Assembly (NCBI RefSeq): GCF_009830125.1
Contig: NZ_WUPT01000002.1
Coordinates: 62,001 to 126,000, forward strand
Origin: Kangsaoukella pontilimi
GTDB taxonomy: Bacteria > Pseudomonadota > Alphaproteobacteria > Rhodobacterales > Rhodobacteraceae
Reading direction: 5' to 3'
Length of the DNA stretch: 64,000 nt
In this document: one piece after another, positions 15,988-24,615 of the stretch
Layout: the number at the start of each line of letters is the position of its first letter
How positions within the stretch are numbered: the first letter of the stretch is position 1
Notes under the pieces: generated by a model
Seen by the model: only the letters and a program-made list of their open reading frames with translations
What the model was told of the DNA's origin: nothing
Databases searched by the model: none
Program-made: the position numbers and the translations under genes

Positions 15988-16791
15988 ATGATCCGTAAGA
16001 TCGCTCTTTCCGCACTCACGGCTTTCGGGCTCTCCGCTGGCGGCGCTTTCGCCGCCGGCGAGGCGGGACATATCACCGACTACGACTTCTCGTTCGAGGG
16101 GCCGTTCGGAACCTATGACCAGATGCAGCTTCAGCGCGGCCTTCAGGTCTACACCGAAATCTGCTCGGCCTGTCATGGTTTGCAGTATGTCTCGTTCCGG
16201 GCGCTCGGCTACGAGGGTGGGCCTGACCTTCCCGACGATCAGGTCCGGGCCTATGCCGAATTCTACGAGGTCTTTGACGAGGAACTGGACGATTTCCGTC
16301 CCGCCACGCCGACCGACTACTTCCCGCAGTCCAGCCTCGAGAACGCGCCTGACCTGAGCCTGATGGCCAAGGCCCGCGCGGGCTTTCATGGCCCCTACGG
16401 CCTGGGTCTGAACCAGCTCTTCAAAGGCATGGGCGGCCCGGAATATATCGCGTCACTTCTGACGGGCTATACCGGCGAGGAAAAGGAAGAGGCGGGCGCA
16501 GTTCTTTACGAGAACGAGGCCTATCCTGGCACCTATCTGGCCATGGGTCAGCCGCTTTGGGGCGATGACGTGCTCTATGAGGACGGCACCGAAGCAACCA
16601 TCGAACAGCAGGCCAAGGACGTGGCCGCCTTTTTGATGTGGACCGCGGAGCCTCAGCTCAACGCCCGTAAGGAATCGGGCTTCATCGCTGTCCTTTTCCT
16701 GACCGTGCTGAGCGTGCTTCTGTACCTCACCAACAAGCGCATCTGGGCACCTATCAAGAAGGGTAAGGCCGGCACGACGCCTGCCGAGTAA
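15988..16791 (+). CDS. petC: Cytochrome c1 subunit of the bc1 complex
   Basis: 267 residues from ATG 15988 (AAAGGAA upstream). A Sec signal peptide (1-22, ending AFA) precedes the mature domain. The heme c motif is CSACH (Cys59, Cys62, His63). An acidic segment rich in Asp/Glu (about 84-115) may be the docking surface for cytochrome c2. One C-terminal membrane anchor lies near 229-248, followed by a basic tail. Last gene of the operon; a strong terminator follows within 20 bases. Confidence 0.96.
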   Translation: MIRKIALSALTAFGLSAGGAFAAGEAGHITDYDFSFEGPFGTYDQMQLQRGLQVYTEICSACHGLQYVSFRALGYEGGPDLPDDQVRAYAEFYEVFDEELDDFRPATPTDYFPQSSLENAPDLSLMAKARAGFHGPYGLGLNQLFKGMGGPEYIASLLTGYTGEEKEEAGAVLYENEAYPGTYLAMGQPLWGDDVLYEDGTEATIEQQAKDVAAFLMWTAEPQLNARKESGFIAVLFLTVLSVLLYLTNKRIWAPIKKGKAGTTPAE

Positions 16792-16809
16792 GCCTTTCGC
16801 TTCCGCTTC

Positions 16810-16846
16810 AAGCGCGCTCCGGACCTCCGGGGCGCGCTTTTTCTTT
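16810..16846 (+). terminator. Rho-independent terminator of petABC
   Basis: A GC-rich hairpin (14-bp stem with one G:T pair, loop of two to three bases) starts 19 bases after the petC stop and runs into TTTTTCTTT. It is among the strongest terminators in the window. Confidence 0.9.
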
Positions 16847-16943
16847 GGTCATCGGGCATCATTTCCGAATTTGATCAAAAACATCTCTTGTCGAGCCAAG
16901 GCGGCAATTATACCGTCTGCTCATCCACTTTTTCTGGTGCTTC

Positions 16944-17624
16944 ATGCTGATTGGTATCTTGCAGGCCGGACACCTCGACCGAGGCGACGTCCCCATGCCT
17001 GAATACGATGTCCTATATCCTCAGATGCTGGCCGGCCACGGGTTCTCTTTCAGAACCTGGCGCGTGGTAGACGACGAATTTCCCGATGATGTTCACGCGG
17101 CGGACGGCTGGCTGATCGGCGGCTCGCGCCACGGTGTCTACGATGACCTTCCCTGGATACCGAAGCTCGAAAGTTTCATCCGCGAGGCCTATGCCAACGC
17201 GGTTCCACTCGTTGGTGTCTGCTTCGGACATCAGGTCATCGCGCAGGCCCTCGGAGGCCGTGTCGAGAAATTCGATGGCGGCTGGCGAGTCGGGCGTACC
17301 GATTACGAGATCGAGGGCGAGCATTTCGCGCTGAACGCGTGGCATCAGGACCAGGTGGTCGAGCTTCCGCCCATGGCGACACTTGTCGGCACAGGACCGG
17401 GTTGCACCTATGCGGCACTCGCCTACGACGGCAAGGCGTTCTCGGTCCAGCCGCACCCGGAATTCGACGACAGCGTTCTGAAGCCATTGCTTGAGCATCG
17501 CGCACCCGGCGTTGTCGAAGACGACCGTATCGCTCCGGCGCAGGAGAAGCTGGGAACAGCGGATGACAATGCCCGCATGGCCGCGCGGATCGCGGCCTTT
17601 TTCAAGGAGGCCGCACATGGCTGA
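16944..17624 (+). CDS. Type 1 glutamine amidotransferase, probably polyamine-pathway amidase
   Basis: 226 residues with a class I amidotransferase triad: Cys in GVCFGHQ (about 95), His and Glu in QPHPEF (about 174-176). The IGGSRHGVYDDLPWI and FALNAWHQDQV stretches resemble GMP-synthase-type amidotransferases working alone. It overlaps by 8 bases a glutamine-synthetase-like gene and lies upstream of an FAD oxidase, the gene set of the gamma-glutamyl-putrescine route, so a role in removing glutamate from a gamma-glutamyl intermediate is likely. It lacks the fold details of PuuD that would prove this. Confidence 0.82.
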   Translation: MLIGILQAGHLDRGDVPMPEYDVLYPQMLAGHGFSFRTWRVVDDEFPDDVHAADGWLIGGSRHGVYDDLPWIPKLESFIREAYANAVPLVGVCFGHQVIAQALGGRVEKFDGGWRVGRTDYEIEGEHFALNAWHQDQVVELPPMATLVGTGPGCTYAALAYDGKAFSVQPHPEFDDSVLKPLLEHRAPGVVEDDRIAPAQEKLGTADDNARMAARIAAFFKEAAHG

Positions 17625-18975
17625 CTGGCTGAACAATACATCTGATGCCGCGCGCGAATATGTCGGCGAAAGCCGTGTGGACGAGGTCGAGTGCATCATC
17701 GCGGACCTGTCGGGCATTGCCCGCGGCAAGGCGATGCCCGCGTCCAAATTCGCAACGCAGGCGCAGTTTTACCTGCCGAATTCCATCTTCTTTCAGACTA
17801 TCACGGGCGACTGGGGCGAAGCTGCCGGCGAAGAGGGTTTCACCGAGCCGGACATGGTTCTGATACCCGATTTCGACACCACGACCGCGTCACCGTGGAG
17901 CAAGGACCTGACGCTTCAGGTGATCCACGACGCCTACTCCAAGTCGGGCGAGCCGATCCCCTTCGCGCCGCGCAATGTGCTGAAGCGGGTAGTCCAGCTT
18001 TACAACGACCGGGGCTGGACGCCCATCGTCGCGCCCGAAATGGAATTCTATCTAGTCGCGCGCAATCTCGACCCGTCACAGGAAATCTCGGCTATGACCG
18101 GGCGCTCCGGTCGGCCAGCGGCCGCGCGTCAGGCCTATTCGATTACCGCCGTAGACGAATTCGGCCCGGTCATCGATGACATCTACGACTTTGCCGAGGC
18201 GCAGGGCTTCGAGATCGACGGCATCACTCAGGAAGGCGGCGCAGGTCAGCTCGAGATCAACCTGCGCCACGGCGACCCGGTCAAGCTGGCGGACGAGATC
18301 TTCTTCTTCAAGCGGCTGATCCGCGAGGCTGCGCTGCGTTATGACTGCTTCGCGACCTTCATGGCGAAACCTATCGAGGGCGAGCCGGGCAGCGCGATGC
18401 ATATCCACCACTCGATCATCTCGACCGAGACGGGGCAGAACATCTTTTCCAACCCGGACGAGAGCGAAAGTCCCGAGTTCATGCATTTCATCGGCGGGCT
18501 TCAGCGCTACCTGCCCGCCGCGACGCTGGTCTACGCCCCCTACGTGAACTCCTACCGACGCTATGTGAAAGACCACGCCGCGCCGATCAACCTGGAATGG
18601 GCGCGCGACAACCGCACCACGGCGATCCGCGTTCCGGTCTCCGGGCCCGAAGCGCGTCGGATCGAGAACCGCCTGCCCGGTATGGACTGCAACCCATATC
18701 TCGGGATCGCCGCATCGCTGGCCTGCGGGTACCTTGGCATGGTCGAGAAGATCACGCCCAAGGACGAGTTCAAGGGCGACGCCTACGACAGCGAGGAGGA
18801 AATCCCGCGCGGTGTCTATGCCGCGATGGACGAGTTTGCCGCCTGTCAGCCCTTGCGCGACGTATTGGGCGAGGAGTTCGCCCGCGTTTATGAGATCGTC
18901 AAGAAGGCCGAGTATGATGAATTCCTGCAGGTCATCAGTCCGTGGGAACGCGAGCATCTGCTGCTGAACGTATGA
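17617..18975 (+). CDS. Glutamine synthetase family protein, probable gamma-glutamyl-polyamine synthetase
   Basis: 452 residues from ATG 17617, with AAGGAGG 6 bases upstream. It shows the GS-type catalytic fold: VAPEMEFYLV (metal-binding Glu), EGGAGQLEIN, GSAMHIHHSI (ATP/metal His), NSYRRYV and the arginine-rich NRTTAIRVP. The N-terminal beta-grasp half (VDEVECIIADLSGIARGKAMP) is the variant found in PuuA-like enzymes, which ligate glutamate to polyamines or other amines instead of ammonia; the Tyr adenylylation site of GlnA is not apparent. Coupled to the amidotransferase before it and, through ATGA, to the FAD oxidase after it. Confidence 0.87.
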   Translation: MADWLNNTSDAAREYVGESRVDEVECIIADLSGIARGKAMPASKFATQAQFYLPNSIFFQTITGDWGEAAGEEGFTEPDMVLIPDFDTTTASPWSKDLTLQVIHDAYSKSGEPIPFAPRNVLKRVVQLYNDRGWTPIVAPEMEFYLVARNLDPSQEISAMTGRSGRPAAARQAYSITAVDEFGPVIDDIYDFAEAQGFEIDGITQEGGAGQLEINLRHGDPVKLADEIFFFKRLIREAALRYDCFATFMAKPIEGEPGSAMHIHHSIISTETGQNIFSNPDESESPEFMHFIGGLQRYLPAATLVYAPYVNSYRRYVKDHAAPINLEWARDNRTTAIRVPVSGPEARRIENRLPGMDCNPYLGIAASLACGYLGMVEKITPKDEFKGDAYDSEEEIPRGVYAAMDEFAACQPLRDVLGEEFARVYEIVKKAEYDEFLQVISPWEREHLLLNV

Positions 18976-20267
18976 ACCCGCTTTACCGAAACGACCGGCG
19001 GGGCACTTATCCGCCCAGCTACTACGCCGCCACGACAAACATTCCCGCCGAACGCCCGGCGCTCGATGGCAGTATCCGCGCCGATGTCGCCATCGTGGGC
19101 GCGGGCTATACCGGGCTTTCGACCGCGCTTCACGCCGCCGAAAAGGGTCTGGACGTGGTCGTCATCGACGCGCACCGAGCCGGGTTCGGCGCCTCTGGGC
19201 GAAATGGCGGGCAGGCGGGCACCGGCTGGAACAAGGACCAGATATGGCTCGAAAAGCGGCTGGGACGGGACGACGCGCGAAAGCTCTGGGACCTGACGGT
19301 CGAGGCCAAGGCGCTGACCCGGTCGCTGGTGGCCCGGCACGCACCAGACGCCGACTACAAGCCCGGCATCTTTCACGGCGCCTATGACAAATCCGGAATT
19401 GAGGAATGGCGGACGCTCTCTGAACATCTGGCCAAGCACTACGACTACCCCTCCGAGATGGTCGAAGGCCGCGAAGCCGTCTCTCGCATCGTGAAGACGG
19501 CATTCTATAAAGGCGGCGTCATGGACTGGGACGCCGGGCATCTGCACCCGCTTCGCTATTGCCTGGGTCTGGCCCGCGCAGCCGAAGCTGCCGGCGTCCG
19601 CATCTTTGAGCGGACCGAAGCCACTCGCATCGGGAAAGGCGGGATCAGGACACCGAGTGGTACAATCCATGCAGATCACGTTGTATTGGCCGGAAACGGC
19701 TATTTCCCCGACCTGCAGGACAAGGTGTCGTCACGCGTCATGCCGATCAACAGTTTCATCGCCGCGACCGAGCCTCTGGGGGACCTCGCGGACGAGGTTC
19801 TACCGATGGACGTGGCAGTCGCGGACGACAAATTCGTCGTGAATTATTTCCGCCTGAGCGAGGACAAGCGGCTTCTGTTCGGCGGTCGCGAGAATTATGG
19901 CCTGGGCTTTCCGACAGATATTCTGACGGCGCTCAGGGCACGGATGGAAAAGCTCTTTCCACAGATCGCGGGGATCGGGATCGACTATCACTGGGGCGGC
20001 ACGCTTGGGATCACCATTCCGCGCCTGCCCTATATCCGTCGCATCGACGATCAGACGCTCGTCGCCGCCGGATTCTCTGGCCATGGCGTCGCCATGACCG
20101 GCCTTGCTGGCAAGATACTGGCCGAAGCGATCGCCGGAGACGAGGCGCGGCTTGGGCTGGTCAGCAAGCTCCCTGTCGCGCCCTTCCCGGGCGGAAAGCA
20201 CTCGCGCGCGCCCCTGCTGACGCTGGCGATGACGTGGTTCTCGCTGCGCGACCGGCTGGGCATTTGA
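18972..20267 (+). CDS. FAD-dependent oxidoreductase of the PuuB/OrdL (DAO) type
   Basis: 431 residues; the ATG overlaps the stop of the preceding gene (ATGA). A Rossmann FAD motif VAIVGAGYTGLS begins near residue 36, followed by GFGASGRNGGQAG, the family's flavin-contacting loop. C-terminal marks of the DAO family are WGGTLGITIPRLPYI and the second FAD contact AAGFSGHGVAMTG. In the context of the glutamyl-amine ligase and amidotransferase it should oxidise a gamma-glutamyl-amine to the aldehyde with release of ammonia and hydrogen peroxide. No aldehyde dehydrogenase follows in this operon. Confidence 0.88.
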   Translation: MNPLYRNDRRGTYPPSYYAATTNIPAERPALDGSIRADVAIVGAGYTGLSTALHAAEKGLDVVVIDAHRAGFGASGRNGGQAGTGWNKDQIWLEKRLGRDDARKLWDLTVEAKALTRSLVARHAPDADYKPGIFHGAYDKSGIEEWRTLSEHLAKHYDYPSEMVEGREAVSRIVKTAFYKGGVMDWDAGHLHPLRYCLGLARAAEAAGVRIFERTEATRIGKGGIRTPSGTIHADHVVLAGNGYFPDLQDKVSSRVMPINSFIAATEPLGDLADEVLPMDVAVADDKFVVNYFRLSEDKRLLFGGRENYGLGFPTDILTALRARMEKLFPQIAGIGIDYHWGGTLGITIPRLPYIRRIDDQTLVAAGFSGHGVAMTGLAGKILAEAIAGDEARLGLVSKLPVAPFPGGKHSRAPLLTLAMTWFSLRDRLGI

Positions 20268-20331
20268 CAAGCGGCATTGCTGGGGACCAAGTCGGTGCTA
20301 TCCTTTCGCCGAGCAAGCGAAAGGCCCGACC

Positions 20332-20979
20332 ATGAAACCCATCGAGACCGACGACCTGACGATCCGTTACGATCAGCGCCAGTGTGTCCATGCGCGGGAA
20401 TGCGTGCTTGGCCTGCCCAAGGTATTCAACACCGATGCCCGGCCCTGGATTCAGCCCGAACATGGCGACACCGAAGAAATCGTCGACGTGATCGAGGCGT
20501 GCCCCTCGGGCGCTCTCAGCTATGTCCGGAAAGACGGTAGCGAGGAACCGGCACCACGGGTCAACCGCGTTCGGTTGTGGGAGGATGGCCCGATCGAGGT
20601 CCATGGCGACCTGACCGTCAACGGAGAGAAGCGTCGCCGGGTCCTCCTGTGCCGTTGCGGCAAGACCGCAAACCCGCCCTTCTGCAATAATGCGCACCGA
20701 AAGGGGTTCGAAGCGACGGGGCTGGTGGCTTTCGATGCCGACAGCGACGAGGACCTGGACGATCGTTCCGGCCCGGTCGAAATCATCGCCCAGGAAAACG
20801 GATCGTACAGGATCACGGGGCGCTTTGAGATTATCGGGTCGGACGGTCACCGCATTGCCCGCAAGACCGAGGCTTATCTTTGCCGCTGCGGAGCGTCGGG
20901 GAACAAACCCTTTTGCGACGGGTCGCACAAGCGTCTGGGCTTCACCAAGCCGTCGAGCCGCGACGAGACCGAGGCTTAG
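20332..20979 (+). CDS. Divergent ferredoxin-like domain fused to two CDGSH iron-sulfur domains
   Basis: 215 residues. The first 65 residues match the Fer4_19 type (Cys18, Cys24 and Cys57-Pro58, with the LGLPKVFNTDARPWI segment). Two CDGSH/mitoNEET motifs follow: Cys107/Cys109/Cys118/His122 (LCRCG...PFCNNAH) and Cys184/Cys186/Cys195/His199 (LCRCG...PFCDGSH). Each three-Cys one-His set binds a labile 2Fe-2S cluster in known proteins. No membrane segment is present, so it should be cytosolic. Role unknown: electron transfer, cluster transfer or redox sensing. It overlaps the end of the convergent dipeptidase gene by four bases. Confidence 0.85.
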   Translation: MKPIETDDLTIRYDQRQCVHARECVLGLPKVFNTDARPWIQPEHGDTEEIVDVIEACPSGALSYVRKDGSEEPAPRVNRVRLWEDGPIEVHGDLTVNGEKRRRVLLCRCGKTANPPFCNNAHRKGFEATGLVAFDADSDEDLDDRSGPVEIIAQENGSYRITGRFEIIGSDGHRIARKTEAYLCRCGASGNKPFCDGSHKRLGFTKPSSRDETEA

Positions 20980-22019
20980 GCCCCCCAGGTCCTCTCCAGC
21001 ATCTCAAACCAGTTCCGCCAGCAGATGCGCTCGATCAGCGCGTCGCTGAACCCGTGGTCGCGCATGGCCTGCCGCAGAACGCCCAGCCCCCCGGCGTCCG
21101 CGATCTCGGTCGGCACGATGCCGCCGTCGAAATCCGACCCAAGCGCAACATGCGCCTCGCCTGCGTGTTCGATCATGTGGGCCAGGTGACGTGGCATCCA
21201 CTCCAGCGCGCCCTCGGGCCGCATCTGTCCATCGGGACGCAGAAAGGCGGTGGCGAAATTGAGCCCGACAAGACCGCCGGTCTCACCGATCGCCTTGAGC
21301 TGCCGGTCCGTCAGGTTGCGCGAAAGCGGCGTGATCGCATGGGCATTTGAATGGGTCGCGACGAGCGGTACGCCCATGTCGGCCACATCCCAGAAACCCT
21401 TTTCGTTCAGGTGGCTCAGGTCGATGACCATTCGCAATTCCGTCGCGCGGCGGATCAGGTGGCGGCCGTCCTCGGTCAGGCCGGGGCCGATATCGCCATC
21501 GGACGGGTAGCGGAAGGGGACGCCCGTGCCGAATATCGTCTCTCGGCTCCAGACCGGCCCGATCGAGCGCAGACCGGCGGCGTAAAGGACCTCAAGCGCG
21601 GCAAGGTCAGGCCCTATGGCCTCGGCGCCCTCCATATGCAGGACCGCCGCGAGTTTGCCATTGTCCATCGCCGCGCGGATATCGCTGACACTGCGGCACA
21701 TTCTCAGATGACCGCGCGACTCCAATTCCAGAAAGATCGCCGCCTGCTCAAGAACGACTTTCAGCGCATCCGCCTCTTTCAGTTCCGGAGGATGCGGAAT
21801 GTCGTAGGTTTCCGCCTGCAGTGCTGCGAGGTCGAACTTACCTTCTCCCGGAACGAAGATCGCGAACAGACCGCCCGCGAACCCGCCCTTAAGAGCCTTG
21901 GGCAGGTCGATATGACCCGGCCCACCCTGATGGAAATGGTCAATCGCCTCCGGTCGTCCCCGCCACAGGCGGAAGAGCGCATCGTTATGGCCGTCGAAGA
22001 TGATGGGGTCGCTGCTCAT
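20976..22019 (-). CDS. Membrane-dipeptidase family (M19) peptidase
   Basis: 347 residues without a signal peptide. Zinc-binding marks of family M19 are present: FDGHNDALFRLW near the N-terminus (His-x-Asp), the central HMEGAEAIG (metal-bridging Glu), and VIDLSHLNEKGFWD...VATHSNAHAI (His pairs). The GSDFDGGIVP segment closes the TIM-barrel. Members hydrolyse dipeptides, often with a D-residue. It is the last gene of the minus-strand block that begins with the FAD oxidoreductase at 26668, 24 bases after the SDR gene; membership of that operon is likely but not shown. Confidence 0.88.
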   Translation of the reverse strand: MSSDPIIFDGHNDALFRLWRGRPEAIDHFHQGGPGHIDLPKALKGGFAGGLFAIFVPGEGKFDLAALQAETYDIPHPPELKEADALKVVLEQAAIFLELESRGHLRMCRSVSDIRAAMDNGKLAAVLHMEGAEAIGPDLAALEVLYAAGLRSIGPVWSRETIFGTGVPFRYPSDGDIGPGLTEDGRHLIRRATELRMVIDLSHLNEKGFWDVADMGVPLVATHSNAHAITPLSRNLTDRQLKAIGETGGLVGLNFATAFLRPDGQMRPEGALEWMPRHLAHMIEHAGEAHVALGSDFDGGIVPTEIADAGGLGVLRQAMRDHGFSDALIERICWRNWFEMLERTWGA

Positions 22020-22043
22020 GCCAAAGGGCTAGCACGCGCGCCC

Positions 22044-22775
22044 TCAGCCGAACAGGCGGTAATAGACGAAGTCGGGCAGGAATTGGGACACGCGGAAGAG
22101 TGACGAGAAAAAGCGGGGGTAGGACTTCGAGAAACTGTCGTCGTGCATGTGCTCGACAAAGTGCCGGGCGGCCTCGTCCGGCTCCATGATGAACGGCATG
22201 GAGATCTCGTTCTTGTCGGTGAGACGCGTGCGAATGAAGCCCGGATTGACGAGCTGCACGTCGATACCAGTCTTTCGCAGGTCCATGTAAAGCGTTTCGG
22301 CCATCGACATGATCCCCGCCTTGGACGCGCCGTAGCCGTTCGCCCCAGGCAGACCGCGGAAGCCCGCCAGAGAGCCTGTCAGAACGATATGGCCGGCATC
22401 CCGCTCGACCATCGCCGGGATGACGTGACCCAGCACACGTGCGGCACCAGTCAGGTTGATGTCGAGCATCTTGACCACCTGTTCGGCGTTCCATTCCTGC
22501 GCCTTCTGAGGCCAGTAGACGCCGGCGAGAAAGACGACGCCGTCCACGTGACCGGCAGCTTCGGCCGCCTTGGCGACGCTTTCGTCATCCGCGACGTCCA
22601 CTGGTACGACTTCGGCCTTGCCGGGGCATTCCTCGGCAAGTGCGTTCAGCTCGTCCTCGCTGCGTGCGCTCAGGATCACCGTGGCGCCGGTGGCAGAGAT
22701 CTGCTTGGCGACCGCCCGGCCAAGCCCTGCGGACGCACCGACAATCCAATACCGTTTACCGCTCCACTCTCTCAT
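22044..22775 (-). CDS. Short-chain dehydrogenase/reductase (SDR)
   Basis: 243 residues. The NAD(P) motif WIVGASAGLGRAV is at the N-terminus (GASxGLG), VDVADDES is at the adenine-ring strand, and the catalytic Ser/Tyr/Lys set is seen as VLTGSLAG (Ser), then YGASKAGIMS (Tyr and Lys). The C-terminal part after 180 (NPGFIRTRLT, then MEPDEAARHFVEHM) is usual for classical SDRs. Start ATG 22775 overlaps the DUF3833 stop. The last gene of the core five-gene operon; in Rhodobacter sphaeroides a similar SDR ends the sigma-E-dependent RSP1087-1091 operon as I recall it. Substrate unknown, possibly a lipid-derived carbonyl. Confidence 0.88.
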   Translation of the reverse strand: MREWSGKRYWIVGASAGLGRAVAKQISATGATVILSARSEDELNALAEECPGKAEVVPVDVADDESVAKAAEAAGHVDGVVFLAGVYWPQKAQEWNAEQVVKMLDINLTGAARVLGHVIPAMVERDAGHIVLTGSLAGFRGLPGANGYGASKAGIMSMAETLYMDLRKTGIDVQLVNPGFIRTRLTDKNEISMPFIMEPDEAARHFVEHMHDDSFSKSYPRFFSSLFRVSQFLPDFVYYRLFG

Positions 22776-23362
22776 GCTGCCTCCAATTGCTCGTCCACGG
22801 CCTCCATCGGGCGGATCGTGGCGACCAGTTCGGCAACCTTGATCCCGAATTTACGAAACTGGCTTCGGTTGATGATGGTTCCATTGTCCGTCAGGTACAT
22901 CCAGTCGATGGCGTCGAGGACATGCCCCCCCGAAGCCTCGGGCAGGCGGATGCGATAGTTCAGCATGACGCTGTGCCCCGCCTGACGCCCGCGGCCGATT
23001 CCGACAAGGTCATCCGCTTCGGCCCGGATCGCGCCCGCATCATCGACGGTCAGACGCCACTCACGGTCCTGCGTGTCGCCGTTGTCATACAGAAACCGCT
23101 CGGTCATCCGCCCCGTGTCACCGTCCCATGAGGCGTGGAACTCGGCCACGAAGCGTGACGAGACGCGGCCCGTCGGTCCGAAGATCACGCCCTCGCAGGC
23201 CATCGGCCCGTTCAGCACCTGCCGGATGTCGAAAGGCGGCTCGCCATTCCTGTATTCGGCGGGCACCTGGGCGGCGAAGCCCAGTTGGTTGGCGCGTAGC
23301 CAGAAGGCGCCAAGCGCCAGGATCAGTCCGAGCAGAAAGGCCAGAACCAGTTCCATCGTCAT
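22772..23362 (-). CDS. DUF3833 domain-containing protein
   Basis: 196 residues. One N-terminal hydrophobic segment (LVLAFLLGLILALGAFWL, about 5-22) acts as signal anchor. The DUF3833 body follows: FDIRQVLNGPMACEGVIFG, RFVAEFHASWDG, the LYDNGDTQDREW strand and the YRIRLPEASGGHVLDAIDWM core, a lipocalin-like beta pattern. The family is often found beside lipid-related genes, as here, and its function is unknown. Coupled by overlaps on both sides. Confidence 0.83.
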   Translation of the reverse strand: MTMELVLAFLLGLILALGAFWLRANQLGFAAQVPAEYRNGEPPFDIRQVLNGPMACEGVIFGPTGRVSSRFVAEFHASWDGDTGRMTERFLYDNGDTQDREWRLTVDDAGAIRAEADDLVGIGRGRQAGHSVMLNYRIRLPEASGGHVLDAIDWMYLTDNGTIINRSQFRKFGIKVAELVATIRPMEAVDEQLEAA

Positions 23363-24615
23363 ACCTCCTTCAGGGTCCTGGCAGCCTGCGCGCCGTCGAT
23401 CGGCGTCGTCGCAAGCAGCGCAAGAGCGAAGAGTTTCAGGATGCAGGGCAAAACCGCGTACATCAGGGTGAGTGTGAAGAGCGCCTCACCGGGGGGCGAG
23501 GCCGTGGTATCGCCGGTCTGGAAGCCCTGCAGTTCGAGAAGCGGCAAGAGGGTCACCGCCGCGAAAGCCAGAGTGAATTTCGACACGAAGGACCAGAGGC
23601 CGAAGCCCTCGGCTGCCTCCGGCGCAATCCGTTCGAGACGGGCTGCGAACATGGCCGGCAGAAGCGTCAGATCAGCCCCGAGCGACGCTCCCGATGCAAG
23701 GCAGATCAGCGCGAAGAGGACCGCGTCTCCCGGTCCAAGAAGTGCGGCGCAGCCGAAGGACAGGATGGCCAGTATCATGCCGGCGATGAGCGCGGGCTTC
23801 GGGCCTACTGCAGCCGCTACGCGGCCCCAGACCGGGGCGGCGGCTGCAGCGGCGAGGAAGAAAAGGAGCAGAAGCGGCCCCTCCCAACCCGGCGCCTCCA
23901 ACCGGCTTTCCACGAAGAACAGGAAGAGCGTCGAGGTGACGGCGACCGGCGTGGCATTCACAAGAGCGATCAGGAGCAGACGACGCGCCAGCGGATCGGA
24001 GAGGATCGGGCGGATACCGGGCGTGCTCGCCCGGTCGGTCGCGCGCCATTCGCGCCGCATACCGATAACCGCGAGGACCGCCACACAGGCAAAGGCCCAT
24101 GCGAACGTGCGGAACGGCGCGTCGGTCAACGCCAGAAGCGCAACAGGCGCGACGGCAGCGAGCGACACGCCCAGAAGTGCCCCGGTCTCGCGCCATGCCG
24201 CAAGTCGGACATGCCCGCCCTCGCCCATCGCATCTGCCTTGGACACGCCTTGGGCGTAGAAGGTTATGGTCAGAAAGCTGAATCCCGAGAAGAGTCCGGC
24301 AAGCGTCAGCGCGAACCAGAAGATCGGCCGGATCGGCGGCGTCACGCCAAACAACCCGACCATGGACACGGCCATCAGACCAGACCCTACTGCGACCGCG
24401 GCCGCCCTATGGTGCCGCAAGCGGCGGCTGAGCCAGCCGAGCGCCGGATCCTGAAAGACGTCGAGGAGGCGGAGCAGGAACAGGACAGTTCCGAGTGCGG
24501 CAAGGCTGACACCGAACTCGTCCACATAGAATTTGGGCGCGTGGATATAGATCGGCAGACCCGCCGCCGACAACATCGCCGCAAATACCGCGTAGGACGG
24601 CAACCGTTCACTCAC
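23359..24615 (-). CDS. MFS transporter of the GPH (sugar:cation symporter-like) type
   Basis: 418 residues from GTG 24615, which overlaps the DUF1365 stop (GTGA); a longer frame upstream is not needed. About twelve hydrophobic segments are visible. The first-half loop reads DVFQDPALGWLSRRLR, the hallmark of MFS_2/GPH transporters. The matching sigma-E operon of Rhodobacter sphaeroides carries the same class of protein. Transport of a lipid-like or stress-related molecule is possible; a sugar need not be the substrate. Confidence 0.86.
   Translation of the reverse strand: MSERLPSYAVFAAMLSAAGLPIYIHAPKFYVDEFGVSLAALGTVLFLLRLLDVFQDPALGWLSRRLRHHRAAAVAVGSGLMAVSMVGLFGVTPPIRPIFWFALTLAGLFSGFSFLTITFYAQGVSKADAMGEGGHVRLAAWRETGALLGVSLAAVAPVALLALTDAPFRTFAWAFACVAVLAVIGMRREWRATDRASTPGIRPILSDPLARRLLLIALVNATPVAVTSTLFLFFVESRLEAPGWEGPLLLLFFLAAAAAAPVWGRVAAAVGPKPALIAGMILAILSFGCAALLGPGDAVLFALICLASGASLGADLTLLPAMFAARLERIAPEAAEGFGLWSFVSKFTLAFAAVTLLPLLELQGFQTGDTTASPPGEALFTLTLMYAVLPCILKLFALALLATTPIDGAQAARTLKEV

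Noticed and set aside
14516-16015. 499-codon minus-strand frame opposite petB
   Set aside because: The plus strand encodes unmistakable cytochrome b; the antisense product is His/Asp/Arg-rich low-complexity sequence typical of a shadow frame.
16888-16914. TTGTCG ... TATACC as a housekeeping promoter for the amidotransferase operon
   Set aside because: Spacer is only 15 bases and the -10 is poor; position is right but the evidence is too weak to list.
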